Positions 52,901-64,000 of a DNA stretch of 64,000 nt are shown one piece after another. The position numbers and the translations under genes are program-made. A model generated the notes under the pieces. The model searched no databases and had not been told where the DNA came from. It saw only the letters and a program-made list of their open reading frames with translations. Each line of letters begins with the position of its first letter. The stretch's first letter is position 1. This DNA is from Portunus trituberculatus (lineage: Eukaryota > Arthropoda > Malacostraca > Decapoda > Portunidae), in contig NC_059299.1 in assembly GCF_017591435.1 (NCBI RefSeq), forward strand, positions 7,739,980 to 7,803,979, given 5' to 3'.

Positions 52901-55465
52901 TATCGTCAACTGACAACAGCCATCACCAGGGCAAAGTAAATGCTGGTGAACAGATAAAAACAGATCATTGGATTTGAAACCAAGGACAGATTTTAATATC
53001 TAAGCATCAAATACAGTAAACTTATGCACTGCAACTTAGTGCACCAGAATGAACATTGATAATGTATATGTATTTTTCATTTCATTTCATACTGAAACAG
53101 ACATGAAAGAATGCCATATTTGTGGAGTTAACAAAATTTACAGCTTGTTTTGCAAGTTCATTATTTTATATGAAAAATATTTGAAGAGGAAAGCTACTAT
53201 GATCATAACATTATGATGTGCACAACACTTTAGAATCTTCCCCTTGCACAACTAATGCTACTCATATTGTTCTGATCACAAGGTTATGAGTCAACAACTT
53301 AGAAATAATTATCTACTCAGAAGATTTGAGCATTAAATCAAGCTTCAGCAAGAGCCCTGACCTCTTAGTGAACATAATACCCATCTATTCCCTAACATCT
53401 TACATATTACACTCACATCTAAACACCATTATCTTATCAAGCTATGATAAGACTATCTCAGTATGAAAGTAGGAAGTGTTCATCAAATCTTAACTCCTGT
53501 GACCTCCAAACTCATTCTCTAAGCCTGGGAACCATCCCCATAAAACTGTACTATGGGGAAAAATGATAGATATAACTTTATACATAAACTGACTGACAAT
53601 AACATACATTAATAATGATGAACATTTCTTACTTAAATGAAGACTTCACTGTATATGGTGCCATTCCTACCTTTCAACATTGCTTCATCACATAACTTGA
53701 AGAGAACTTCCTTTAAAGGTGTAAACACTGTATTATATTCTTGACAATCATTTTATATATTACATGGATTGGGTAGAATATGTATAAAAATAGGTTCAAA
53801 GTATTACATGGCATTCCTTTCTCTAATGATTAATTTGTCATGTCAAAATTTACTGCAATTACTCACAATGTACACAAGTACAGTATACTTAAAAATTTAT
53901 GAAAATAAGTCAACCTATGTCCTTATCATAATCAATGGTCTGCACTCTAATAATCAGAGTGAGTGTGCATGACAATACTCTACAAAACCATCACTTCCAA
54001 GATTATAATCAATGTCCTTGTCAAGGACAGCTTAACATGCAGACATCACTTTAAACATTACTAGAAGAATCCCACTATTACAGAAAACCATACCTTCATC
54101 ATCATACCTCTTCTATTCATGTATTCTGATTCTGAGACTAATTAATCTAATTCGCTTTAGTTTTGAACCAAAGATTTTTCTCAGTACTACTTAAGAAAGG
54201 TACGAGTGTTAAGAAGATTGGTGTACAATACTACAGATGGACTGGTCAAAACCAAATATGAATGTGAAGAAAGCAGCAGGAGGAAGAAAGTTGGTAGTTG
54301 ATATGCAAGTAAGTGCATGTCACTATGCAGAAAAGGAATGGTGTAAGAAAACTACATCAAGGACTGCAGGATTAAGCTGTGCACACATGGAAACCAACAA
54401 GTTAGAAATATGTTAGCTGCTGACTAACTCATCAGATATTCATAAGAGAAACAAGTTACCAGTAATAGATGTATAGAGCATAATCAAAGTATCAAAGTGC
54501 AAGATAGAGTATATAATGAATATATAGTATATATAAAGAGAGAATCTAATAAAATTCAATAGGAAATTCAATACATAGGATTTAATAAAGCTTAAAACTA
54601 AAACTCCTCATACATTATACAAAAAAATAGCAATTATACAAAAAGTTGTAAAAAAAAAAGTGATTGACGAGGATGTAAGAAATCACAAACCTTGTCTAGT
54701 GTTGGGCGTAGTACTAGCTTGTCTCTACATATCACCTCCCTGGACACCTGGTCCTCCTCCTCCTCTTCTTCCTGCTCATCTCCAGAGGCCTTCCCATAGT
54801 TCTTTGATAATCTCTGGCGGCCAAACTAATAAAAAAATAAAAAAAATAAAAAATATTATTCAATATTCAATAACATATTCAAGGTAGTAATTATATATCT
54901 ACCATCTTTGAAGCACTAATATGTATGTACTAGACACTACACACACTCTTAATGACTAGAGAATTATGCAAATCATTTACAGCGAGAGCTAGGAGGCTGT
55001 GAAGCGGCTTAGAAGGGAGGGTGTTTGGGTCACATCTTGCCCATCATCCTCATCTGATATCCATGAAACACTTTCAAGGAGAACCTGCTTCATGCAAGTC
55101 ATCAACACAGTTACACAAATGAAGATTCTGTAAAGAATCCATTCACATCCTCCTCTGTGGTCATTAACCCCACAAAGTTACATTTTTCACTTCTAAGGTC
55201 ATGCAATTATAGGCTTACAGTTTCTTATCTATCAAGTTTATTACAAGCCTCTGAAACAGCAAATAGTTTTGTGTTAATCTGGCAGAATGAGGGTTCCCAG
55301 ATCCCAAGCAAAGCTACCAGTGCTTAGCGCAAGATATGGGCTGTTCACATCCTGAGTTTTAGCTCCAACAACACATATACGAAAGGTCATCCATCACCAC
55401 AAGAGGAAGGCAATGAACAAGACAAAATTTGAAAATACCTTTTTTACAAGTATCCTGTTGCCATC
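46991..55465 (-). CDS. Glycerol-3-phosphate acyltransferase 3/4, partial at 5' end
   Basis: Exons on minus: 55465-55439 (27-nt micro-exon, less certain), 54825-54691, 52381-52256, 51956-51822, then 50949-50713 or 50108-49875 (alternatives), 48147-47890, 47652-47444, 47114-46991. Phases agree; about 415 residues are present, and the first membrane exon(s) lie beyond the window. Blocks match GPAT3/4: DDEVTKRFSAEEL, SWNFLTRTNCQYEFISVRLT, membrane helix FWVVGFILRYFLLLPLRIIILLIG, motif I NHTTP(I/V)D, motif II IWFERSE, motif III FPEGTCINNTSV, motif IV YPVAIKYDPRFGDAFWNSS, then MMTSWAIVCDVWYLPPMTR and RQGGLVDLVWDGGLKR. It makes lysophosphatidic acid from glycerol-3-phosphate and acyl-CoA in the ER, the first step of triacylglycerol and phospholipid synthesis. 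GPAT3 and GPAT4 cannot be told apart here. LINEs occupy the 5' intron. Confidence 0.93.
49497..49584. repeat. Perfect 44-bp tandem duplication
   Basis: The unit beginning ccagttatgggttaatggcc is repeated twice exactly, in the GPAT intron downstream of exon A. Confidence 0.95.
49875..50108 (-). CDS. GPAT alternative catalytic exon A (downstream copy)
   Basis: A 234-nt, phase 0-0 exon between cttgcag and gtatgt splice sites. It encodes VVCTYIVGCLPES, LSLVCTYHNQENVPRR and motif I ICVANHTTPIDVLVLACDN. My hand alignment gives about 37 identities in 78 positions with exon B, concentrated in the acyltransferase half. Both frames are open with good splice signals, so neither looks like a dead copy. 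Confidence 0.9.
50713..50949 (-). CDS. GPAT alternative catalytic exon B (upstream copy)
   Basis: A 237-nt, phase 0-0 exon between tttgtag and gttagt splice sites. It encodes the end of a membrane segment (TLLIGLFPDG), RAFSGVITYHNKHNMPRSDG and motif I ICVANHTTPVDCVVLACDNG. It occupies the same place in the protein as exon A and joins in frame to the same upstream (..IILLIG) and downstream (VGQRHGG..) exons. Confidence 0.9.
51421..51444. repeat. 24-nt dispersed intronic motif, copy 1
   Basis: agccctaaagatgcacagga followed by tcac also occurs exactly at 52185-52208 and, with two changes over 20 nt, at 52231-52250. The copies lie in the GPAT introns on either side of the exon that precedes the alternative exons. 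Confidence 0.9.
52150..52256. repeat. Imperfect tandem duplication next to a GPAT donor site
   Basis: A ~46-bp unit (atacttaaagtactttatttt then acaagccctaaag..) is repeated imperfectly. The second copy ends inside the coding end of exon 52381-52256 and its gt donor (ggtgcaaaggacgtaccg). Confidence 0.7.
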
Positions 55466-55569
55466 CTGTAAATAAACAACATGTATATGATTAAAAATAC
55501 ATATCTACTTGTAAAACCACATCAAAAGAAAGAATAAAAACAAAACTACAGCTTCTACCTGTTCTATCA

Positions 55570-57860
55570 CTCCAGTGCAGCCTCAGGACCCGCCTAAGCG
55601 GAGGTGCTTCTGGCATTTTAACTCTGCTAAGTGGGAGGAACTAAGGCAGTACTATTCTGATTTCCCTTGGGATGATTATTGTTTTCATGTCAGAGATCCT
55701 TCTCTTTGTGCCGAGCGCATAACAGAGGTGATTATCTCTGGCATGGAGCTATACATTCCTCATACTTTCTCTAACCCTAAAGCTAAAAAGCCTTGGTTTA
55801 ACTCTGCTTGTTCTCGTGCTGTCAATGATAGAGAGGCGGCTCACAAACGGTTCCGTAGCCATCCAACTGCTGAAACTCATGCCCTATATATTTCTGCCCG
55901 TAATCATGCCAAATCTATTCTCCAACTTACTAAAACTCTTTCATCAATAGAAAATGTCAAAGTCTTTCCAATTCTAACTCCTCTCGAGATTTCTGGCATC
56001 TAGCCAATAATATCTCTAACAACTTTACTTCTTCGTCTTTCCCTCCTTTACTTCATCCAGATGGCTCTACAGCTGTCTCTTCTTTTCTAAAGCTGAACTC
56101 TTCGCTCAAACCTTTGCTACCAACTCAACTTTGGATGATTCTGGGCATATTCCTCCTACTCCTCCACCCTCTGACTACTTCATCCCTAAAATTAAAATTC
56201 TTTATAAAGACGTTTTCCTGGCCCTCTCTGGCCTTGATTCTCGGAAGGCTTACGGTCCGGATGGAGTCCCTCCTGTTGTTCTCAAAAACTGTGCTTCCGA
56301 ACTCGCTCACTGCCTGGTCAAACTCTTTCATCTGTGTCTCTACTTCTATTTATCCTTCTTGCTGGAAGTTTGCTCACATTCAACCTGTCCCTAAAAAAGG
56401 TGACCACTCCAATCCTTCTAACTACCGCCCTATAGCTTTGATTTCCTGCCTTTCTAAAGCCTTTGAGTCTATCCTTAATAGGAAGATAATGAGGCATCTA
56501 TCAGCTCACAACCTTCTCTCTGATTGCCAGTATGGTTTCCGTAAAGGCAGATCTACTGGTGATCTTCTTACTTTCCTAACTGAATCTTGGTCATCCTCTT
56601 TTAGGGACTTCGGTGAAACCTTTGCTGTCGGCCTTGACATATCGAAAGCCTTCGATAGAGTCTGGCACAAATCTTTAATTTCTAAACTACCCTCCTACGG
56701 ATTCTATCCTTCTCTCTGTACCTTCATCTCCAGTTTCCTTTCCGATCGTTCTATTGCTGCTGTAGTAGACGGTCACTGTTCTTCCCTAAAACTATCAACA
56801 GTGGTGTTCCACAGGGTTCTGTCCTATCACCCACTCTCTTTCTATTATTCATCAATGATCTCCTAAATCTGACTCAATGCCCTATCCACTCCTATGCTGA
56901 TGATACCACCTTGCATTATTCAACAGCGTTCAACAGACGCCCAACCCAACAACAATTAAATGACTCAAGGCGAGATGCTATAGGACGCCTAACTTCTGAT
57001 CTTTCACTTGTTTCTGATTGGGGCAGAGAAAACCTGGTTTTGTTCAATGCCTCAAAACTCAATTTCTACAACTATCTACTCGACATAACCTTCCAGACAA
57101 CTATCCTCTCTTCTTCAATAACACTCAACTTCCCTCTCCTCTACATTAAACACACTCGGTCTATCCTTCACTAAAAATCTAAACTGGAAATTTCACATCT
57201 CTACTCTTGCTAAATCAGCTTCCAAGAAGTTAGGTGTCCTGTGGCGTCTTCGTCCATTTTCTCTCCCTCCCAGCTGCTTGCTCTGTACAAGGGCCTTATC
57301 CGCCCGTGTATGGAGTATGGCTCTCATGTCTGGGGGATCCACACACAGCTTTACTAAACAAGGTGGAATCTAAAGCTTTTCGTCTTATCAACTCTTCTCC
57401 TCTAACTGACTGTCTTGATTCTTTAAGTCACCGCCGCAATGTTGCATCTTTATCTGTCTTCTACCGCTGTTTTCATGCTGTCTGCTCTTCTGAACTTGCT
57501 AACTGCATGCCTTCCCCTCCTGCGGCCTCGCTGCACAAGACTCTCTACTTCTTCTCATCCCTATTCTGTCCATCTTCCTAATGCAAGAGTTAACCAGTAT
57601 CTTCACTCCTTCATTCCCTACACTGGTAAACTCTGGAACTCTCTACCTGTGTCTGTATTTCCACCTGCCTATGACTTAAACTCTTTCAAAAGAGGAGTGT
57701 CAAGACACCTCTTACGTTAACTGGACCCTCCTTTTAGATTTTTTGTTTTTCTTTCTCCTACTTTCCTCTTAACAGGGCCTGGCAACCAGCGGGATTTTTT
57801 TTTTCCAACACTGTTTTCCCTTGGCCAGTGCCCTTGTAATGTAAAAAAAAAAAAAAAAAA
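55570..57860 (+). mobile_element. 5'-truncated Jockey/I-group LINE with poly(A) tail
   Basis: The element begins inside ORF2, after the endonuclease (KPWFNSACSRAVNDREAAHK). It continues with RT blocks: HIQPVPKKGDHSNPSNYRPI, DCQYGFRKGRSTGDLL, VGLDISKAFDRVWH, a frameshifted SGVPQGSVLSP block near 56795-56830 and an intact YADD at 56893-56904. The C-terminal part has SHRRNVASLSVFYRCFH and ends GVSRHLLR, followed by about 120 bases and an A-run (57842-57860). At least three frame breaks make it non-functional. Clade assignment is tentative. Confidence 0.85.
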
Positions 57861-58063
57861 AGGCAATTGCCATACATATGCAGACAAACCCTTGCAGACT
57901 TCACACCATACCCTGCCAAACTCAACATGAAAAGCTACTTACTACAAAAAGCATCAAAGCTGAATCTGCACAAAACACATTCACAGCCTTGATATTATAC
58001 ATGATGAAAGGTGAGAAGAAAGACCCGAGGAAAATTCACATATTTCCTACTCAACCATCTCTA

Positions 58064-58094
<31 letters not shown>
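58064..58094. repeat. (CA)n microsatellite upstream of a LINE
   Basis: Short CA run 55 bases before the start of the second LINE. Confidence 0.9.
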
Positions 58095-58095
<1 letters not shown>

Positions 58096-58148
58096 GAAGG
58101 AAGAGAAAAAAGTGGAACAAGTTTAACTAAAAATGATAGAGACTAAAA

Positions 58149-61100
58149 ATGATGTATATGAACATAGACGGGGTTTTATCAAGTAAATTAGAATTAAGAG
58201 ATTACATAAAGAAAGAAAATCCGGATATTGTATGCCTGACTGAAACAAAACTAAATGAGGCAATCAAAATAGACTTGGATAATAGGTATAATGTATGGAG
58301 AAAAGACAGAGTGGGTAAAGGAGGAGGAGGAGTCATGATAATGTTAAGGAAGGAGATAGTGATAAACCAAGTGGAATGTGGGGAAGGAAAAGCAGAAGTA
58401 TTTTATGCTAAGATGCATATTAATAAAAAAGAGTTAACAATCATTGTAACATATGTGCCACCAAAAACAAATTCATGGACCAATCAAGAATATAAAGACA
58501 TGATAGATGACACAATAAGGAATCTAACGAGAATCGTTAAAGAAAGGAAAAATGTGATATTAGTAGGAGATTTCAACTGTAAAGAAGTGGACTGGGAATA
58601 TTATGAAAGTGGTGGTATGGGGGAAGAAGCCTGGGGAGAAAGATTCTTGAACCTAATGATAGACAATATGATGGACCAGAGAGTAAAGGAATGCACAAGA
58701 TTCAGAGGAAATGACAAGCTGGCGAGATTGGACCTAGTTTTTACAAGGGGTATACAAATGAATGATGATATAAGATATAAGTGCCCATTGGGAAAGAGTG
58801 ACCATGTAATATTAGAAATGGATATAGAAGAGGGAAAGGAAGATAGAGACGATTCATACAAAGGAGACCGATTAAATTACAGAAAGGCTGATATTGAGAA
58901 TCTCAAGAACTATTTTAAAAACGTAAACTGGGAGGAGATGGAAAACTCAGAGACGATGCAAGAGAAGTATAACTTATTTTTGGAAATATACAAAACAGGA
59001 GTCAGGGAATATGTCCCGAAATATAGACCTAAAGAAGGAAAGAAAGATTGGTTTAATGCAAGGTGTGCTAGGGCAAAGGAGAAAAGAGATGGAGCATGGA
59101 AAAGGTGGAGGAGAAATAGAAATCCAGCAAATAAGGAAAACTTCAAGGCAGCGAGAAATGAATATGTTAAGGTGAGGAAGGAAGAGGAAAAGAACTTTGA
59201 AAAGGACATTGTCAAAAAATGTAAGGAGCAACCAAAATTGTTCTACAGATTCATAAATGGAAAAATTAGGCAAAAAGAAAAAATAGAAAGGTTAAAGGAA
59301 GAGAACAGGACGGTGGAAGACCCAAAAAGTATGGCAGAACTATTAAATAAATTCCAGGAGGTCTTTACTAAGGAATCCAAATTTGAAAGGCCACAGGGTA
59401 ATAGAGAAACAGTCTATATGAAAGAGATTAAAGTAACCAAGCTTGAAATAAAAGAGTTAATGAAGGAACTAGATGAAGAGAAGGCAATGGGACCAGATGA
59501 AGTCTCAGGCAGAATACTGAAAGAATGTAGGGAAGAACTAGCAAGTCCTATATACAACATCATAAAATGCTCAATAGAAAATGGAACAGTACCAGTAGAA
59601 TGGAAAAGAGCTGAGGTGGTTCCCATATATAAGAGCAGAAGGAAGGAAGAACCTTTAAATTACAGACCAGTATCACTAACTAGTGTAATATGCAAGATGT
59701 GTGAAAGAATAATAAAGAAACAATGGATCGAGTTCCTTGAAGACAACAAATTAATATCAAATAGCCAATTTGGTTTTAGAAAAAGATGGTCTTGTGTAAC
59801 TAATTTATTGAGTTTCTATTCTAGAATAGTTGATAGAGTACAAGAGAGAGAGGGATGGGTTGACTGTATTTATTTGGATTTAAAAAAGGTGTTTGACAAA
59901 GTGCCACATGCAAGATTACTATGGAAGTTAGAGGAGAAGGGTGGCTTAAAAGGAAGCACATTGAGATGGATAGAAAATTATTTGAGGGGGAGAGAAATAA
60001 GGACAGTAGTTAAAGATATGAAGTCCAAGTGGAGAGCAGTAGAAAGCGGAGTGCCACAGGGGTCAGTATTGGCACCAATACTTTTCCTCATTTATATTAA
60101 CGACATGCCAGAAGAAGTGAACAGCTACATAAATCTGTTTGCAGATAATACAAAACTGTGCAGAGTTATAAAGCAAAAGGATTGTGAAATACTGCAAGAA
60201 GACCTAAATAAGATCTGGGAATGGAGTAAAAAGTGGGAAATGGAATTCAATGTGAACAAAAGCCATGTCATGGAAATGGGAAAGAGTGAAAGACGACCTG
60301 TGGGAATCTATAAGATGGGAGATGGAGTAGAACTGGAGAAAGTAAAAAAGGAAAAGGACTTAGGAGTGACAATGGAAGAAAACAATCAACCAGTAAGCCA
60401 TATTGATAGAATTTTTAGAGAAACATATAATTTGCTAAGGAATATTGGAGTAGCAGTTCACTACATGAACAAAGAAATGATGAAGAAATTGATAAGTACT
60501 ATAATAAGACCCAGATTGGAATATGCAGGAGTAGTGTGGACCCCTCATAAAAAGAAACACATAAGGAAGCTGGAGAGACTACAAAAAATGGCTACAAGAA
60601 TAGTTCCAGAATTTGAAGGGATGACATATGAGGAGACTAAAGGCTATGGATCTACCAACCCTGGAACAAAGAAGGGAGAGAGGGGATCTGATACAAGTTT
60701 ATAAATTGATCAACGGAATGGACCAAGTAGATAATGAAAAACTGATCCTGAGAGAAGAATATGACATCCTAAGCACAAGATCACATAGTAAAAAGCTGAG
60801 AAAAGGAAGATGTCTGAGAGATGTTAAAAATATAGTTTCCCGCAAAGATGTATTGAGACGTGGAACAGTTTAAATGAAGAAGTAGTGTCTGCAACGAGTG
60901 TGCATACTTTTAAAGTAAGATTGGATAAGTGTAGATATGGAGAAAGGGCCCACACGAGCATTTTTTTTTTATACGGTAAGGCCTATAGCACCTGTAGGTA
61001 CACTTGAAGAGTGCATGGGAAGCCCTGTTCAGCTTCCGCCCATTAGTGGCGCAGGCAATTTTATTTATAGTGGTACCCATATTAGGGCCCATATCACCGC

Positions 61101-61333
61101 CCAAGCTCATCTTGAGTGTAACCACCTAGAACCTGGGTATCAAGGTGATATGTAGGTAACTTTAAACCACTCGACAAATGGCAAAATGTTTTAAGGCTGT
61201 ACGTGGTGGGATTCGAACCTACACGTAGACGTCTGCCCGATCCCATGCTCACCACCTTATTCACTATGCCACTGCCTCCCTAGGCCCAGGCCCTGTAAAA
61301 CTACAACTAGGTAAATACAACTAGGTAGGTAAA
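58149..61333 (+). mobile_element. CR1/L2/Rex1-like LINE, nearly complete ORF2, inactivated
   Basis: An open frame of about 830 codons encodes an APE-type endonuclease (MNIDGVLSSK, CLTETKLNE, IVTYVPP, LVGDFNCKEVDW, ARLDLVFTRG, KSDH). The reverse transcriptase follows (NYRPVSLTSVICKMCERI, NSQFGFRKRW, YLDLKKVFDKVPH, SGVPQGSVLAPILF, FADN at 60138-60149). FADN replaces the catalytic FADD. A frameshift near 60630 moves the C-terminal RRERGDLIQVYKLING block to another frame, and a second break lies near 60835. The 3' UTR is interrupted by a SINE (60960-61280). It then ends gtaaaactacaactaggtaa with repeated aactaggtaaata units and (AC)n. It is 5'-truncated at or just before the endonuclease start. 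Confidence 0.9.
60960..61280 (-). mobile_element. tRNA-derived SINE (second family), nested in the LINE 3' end
   Basis: On minus the head reads GGCAGTGGCATAGTG, then GGTTCGAATCCCACCAC (B box, about 61208-61218). The body includes gatacccaggttctaggtgg, cttgggcggtgatatgggcc and aataaaattgcctg, and an A-tail corresponds to the T-run at 60960-60970. Flanking LINE sequence resumes after 61280 (taggcccaggccctg). It is different from the SINE family at 6.9-13.8 kb. Confidence 0.8.
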
Positions 61334-61489
61334 TATACACACACACACACACACACACATGGATATAGCTCTCCATACAGAATCTTTGAAAAATTTGTAA
61401 TCAATGAAATGTTAACTCCACTACTACTGGATACAAAGATGGAACAGTTCATTTTTTCCCTGTACATGACAGCTGAATAAGATATAGGT

Positions 61490-61493
<4 letters not shown>

Positions 61494-61550
<57 letters not shown>
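61494..61550. repeat. (CA)n microsatellite
   Basis: About 57 bases. A second (AC)n run at 61334-61358 directly follows the LINE tail. Confidence 0.95.
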
Positions 61551-61554
<4 letters not shown>

Positions 61555-61930
61555 AATATTATTTGCCTTTATATTTAACATTTAAGAGAGTAATTAACTA
61601 CTGACTGATCACAACACTACATGCCCAGAAAACCAATGACATGTCAACCAGTGATGATCTAGTTTTGTAACGTTTACTTACATTTACTCATAAAAACAAA
61701 CATTACTGCATGATCTCATGCTGAGTTGATAAAATACACTCCTGCATTTTTCATCAAAATATTGTTCCTCTATATTTTTGGTAAAGAATAATTTCAGTGT
61801 GGAAAATTACAAATATTTTATCTGCAATTCACAGCTTTTTTTCCTAGAACTAACAAATCAACTAGTTTTCTGTTTTTATCGTAATTTATGAAGTATAAAA
61901 CAATCTGAATTGCATCAATATGACAACTTA

Positions 61931-62091
61931 TGAGGCGGTGGCATGGTGGATGAGTGTGGGATCAGGCAGACTTCCACATATGTCACAATGATACCCAGGT
62001 CCTAGGTGGTTATGCCAAAGATGCGCTTGGGTGGTGATATGGGCCCTAATATTGGTACCACCATAAATAAAATTGCCTGTGCTACTAAGTA
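61931..62091 (+). mobile_element. Internally deleted copy of the second SINE family
   Basis: Starts gaggcggtggcatggtggat and matches the minus-strand SINE at 60960-61280 (gggatcaggcagac, gatacccaggtcctaggtgg, gatatgggccctaatat, ataaaattgcctgtg). It lacks the roughly 80-base stretch containing the B box. It runs directly into the (TA)n tract at 62094. Confidence 0.8.
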
Positions 62092-62382
<291 letters not shown>

Positions 62383-62489
62383 GTACATGCCATAAGTGAA
62401 AGCTGGTGATGGATAACATAGAAGAGTACAAGAGGAGGGGAGAAGGGTGGGGAGGAGGAGGGAGGTCATCGCAGGACCAGTCACTATCC

Positions 62490-62760
62490 TAGAAAACATC
62501 TTTGTAACTTTACTTCTGATGTGATTCCTGTGAATCCATTAGTGGAGAGCTGTTGCTCACTAACACTTGCACTCTCACTAGATTCCTTATTTTCATCACT
62601 AATAAGCCTCTTTGGTGCCATGGTAATTTTCTAAATGAAAAACTACCAACAATGCAGAAGAATGTTGTTTTTCTCAAGACTGCAGCAAGACTAGGGATGC
62701 GCACCGACATCTGGTATACCAGATTACCGGTATTATGGTATCAGAATGGGACAGTGGCGG
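62490..62760 (-). mobile_element. Possible hAT-type element fragment
   Basis: ctagggatgcgcaccgac next to palindrome-rich ggtataccagattaccggta resembles the terminal region of hAT-family elements. On minus a 46-codon frame (62626-62489) starts MAPKRLISDENKESSESASV. Family assignment is a guess from motif style. Confidence 0.3.
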
Positions 62761-63086
62761 CTGTAAGAAGAGAGAGGACAGAGCTTTATATACCAGCAAA
62801 TATGTAGCCATTTGATTACCAGAGATTTTCACCACTGATAAATAAGCTTTTAGTAAAAATGTAAGATTATAAATGAAAAACTACAGATAGAATGCACAAC
62901 AGTATTCTGATGTCTGTGGCAGCATAACTGGTGGAGGGAGGGGAGGGAGAGGACAGGGAACCTTGGTTTACAACCAACTGTGCAGGCGTTTGACAATCAG
63001 GTACTTTTTTTTAATATTAAACCAAACTTTTGCATTTGAGTACTGAAAAGTTCGACTACTTAGATGTTCGACTGTGTGTATATATG

Positions 63087-63091
<5 letters not shown>

Positions 63092-63166
<75 letters not shown>
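63092..63166. repeat. (TA)n tract abutting a Tigger-like TIR
   Basis: About 74 bases of TA repeat ending exactly at the first base of the transposon terminus. Confidence 0.95.
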
Positions 63167-63169
<3 letters not shown>

Positions 63170-63780
63170 GCAACCCCCGTTTAACGAAAGTTCACACTAC
63201 GAAATTTCGCTACAACGAAGGTTTAATTTTACTACCATCTGCTCGTTTAACAAACACCAAACTCGCTTTAACAAAGTTTTATCCAGGTAATTTTTTTCCA
63301 AGTTTGAAAGCCCCGACGGATCACCCAAGCCGACAGACTTTTGAATACACTAGGAGCTGCCGATACTAAGGCCTGCCTCAGGACAAATCCTGGGACACCT
63401 GTGTAGAATCAAGATCAAGATCAAGCCTCTCATGGACAACATGCACACCACTCACTCACCCTGTTCAAAACAATAAGAGTGTCAGTAGCAACTCGTCTTC
63501 TCTCGCTCTACATGCCACCAAAACGCCCTGCAATGTGGCCTAGCGTTTCTAAGACCAGGAAGTCTCTTACTTTCGAAGTGAAGCTGAATATTATTCACAG
63601 ACACGAGAGGCGACAAAACTATAGCATTGCTCACCACCATCTTGACTCCATCTACTGTCTCTACTATTTTCAAGTCAGCAGACTCTATTAAGAAGGCTGG
63701 TAAGACTGTATCTTCCTTGCAAGTTAAAAGAACAACCTGAACTCGTGACTCTACAATGGATAAAATGGAAAGCCAATTGT
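63167..63780 (+). mobile_element. Tigger/pogo-like DNA transposon relic, 5' part
   Basis: Begins with the terminus caggcaacccccgtttaacg, typical of Tigger-type elements. The N-terminus of a CENP-B/Tigger transposase starts at ATG 63512: MPPKRPAMWPSV, then RKSLTFEVKLNIIHRHERR (psq-like helix-turn-helix). A frameshift in the region 63645-63680 moves SADSIKKAGKTVSSLQ to another frame, and a stop follows. No DDE catalytic region or 3' terminus is visible by 64000. Confidence 0.75.
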
Positions 63781-64000
63781 GGAAATGTGGTATACTAGTT
63801 TTGTATGCGGTACAATGATGCGCCCTTTGTTTACATTCCACAGGTTGCCGGTTAGTGTCTTACCCGTTTCACTCTCCCTCCCTTCATAAATTTAAGATCA
63901 TCAACATAATAAAGTTACATACGTACATACATTTGTGTACATTATAATGACTTAGATTAAACTGCCTAAATGTTTAACTTCATAATTTTTACTTTCATTA

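Noticed and set aside
58601..59626. Minus-strand frames over the second LINE
   Set aside because: Antisense shadows of the endonuclease/RT frame.
55570..61333. An active LINE or host-domesticated RT gene
   Set aside because: One copy has several frame breaks and the other has a changed catalytic box, two frame breaks and a SINE insertion; neither looks functional.

Overview
This is eukaryotic nuclear DNA, very probably from an arthropod and most likely a decapod crustacean (a crab or close relative). The genes have many short exons with GT-AG introns, and the proteins are standard animal families. Simple-sequence repeats are extremely abundant ((TA)n, (AC)n, (AG)n, (ATT)n, (CTA)n). There is a degenerate TTAGG-like tract, plus tRNA-derived SINEs, non-LTR retrotransposons, TTAA-flanked MITEs and a Tigger/pogo relic. 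The decapod assignment is inference from repeat style; nothing here names a species.

Layout. Positions 1-16.8 kb are repeat-rich and nearly gene-free: microsatellites, one MITE, three copies of one SINE family, and one possible terminal coding exon with a coiled coil (11.6-12.3 kb, minus). From 16.8 to 42.8 kb there are five multi-exon genes whose coding sequences I could rebuild exon by exon with consistent phases. They are a divergent B-type cyclin (minus, 509 aa), a CHMP6/Vps20 ESCRT-III subunit (minus, 213 aa), a THADA/TRM732 homologue (plus, 1830 aa, mostly one 4-kb exon), prefoldin subunit 3/VBP1 (minus, 199 aa) and mitochondrial trans-2-enoyl-CoA reductase MECR (plus, 365 aa). CHMP6/THADA and VBP1/MECR are head-to-head pairs, and each shared promoter interval contains a long (TA)n tract. 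From 47.0 to 55.5 kb lies a GPAT3/4-type glycerol-3-phosphate acyltransferase (minus). Its 5' end is off the window, and it carries two tandem alternative versions of the exon encoding the catalytic NHTTP(I/V)D motif. From 55.5 to 64 kb, probably inside or upstream of that gene, are two degenerate LINEs, a SINE nested in one of them, a partner SINE, a 270-bp (TA)n tract and a Tigger-like transposon fragment inserted at a (TA)n tract.

The genes have unrelated housekeeping roles: cell cycle, ESCRT membrane remodelling, tRNA 2'-O-methylation support, chaperone, mitochondrial fatty-acid synthesis and glycerolipid synthesis. I see no shared pathway. The most interesting biology is the pair of candidate mutually exclusive catalytic exons in the GPAT gene. 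Next are the repeats that repeatedly sit within a few tens of bases of splice sites or inside divergent promoters. All gene calls come from reading the sequence by hand. UTR ends and transcription starts were not determined.
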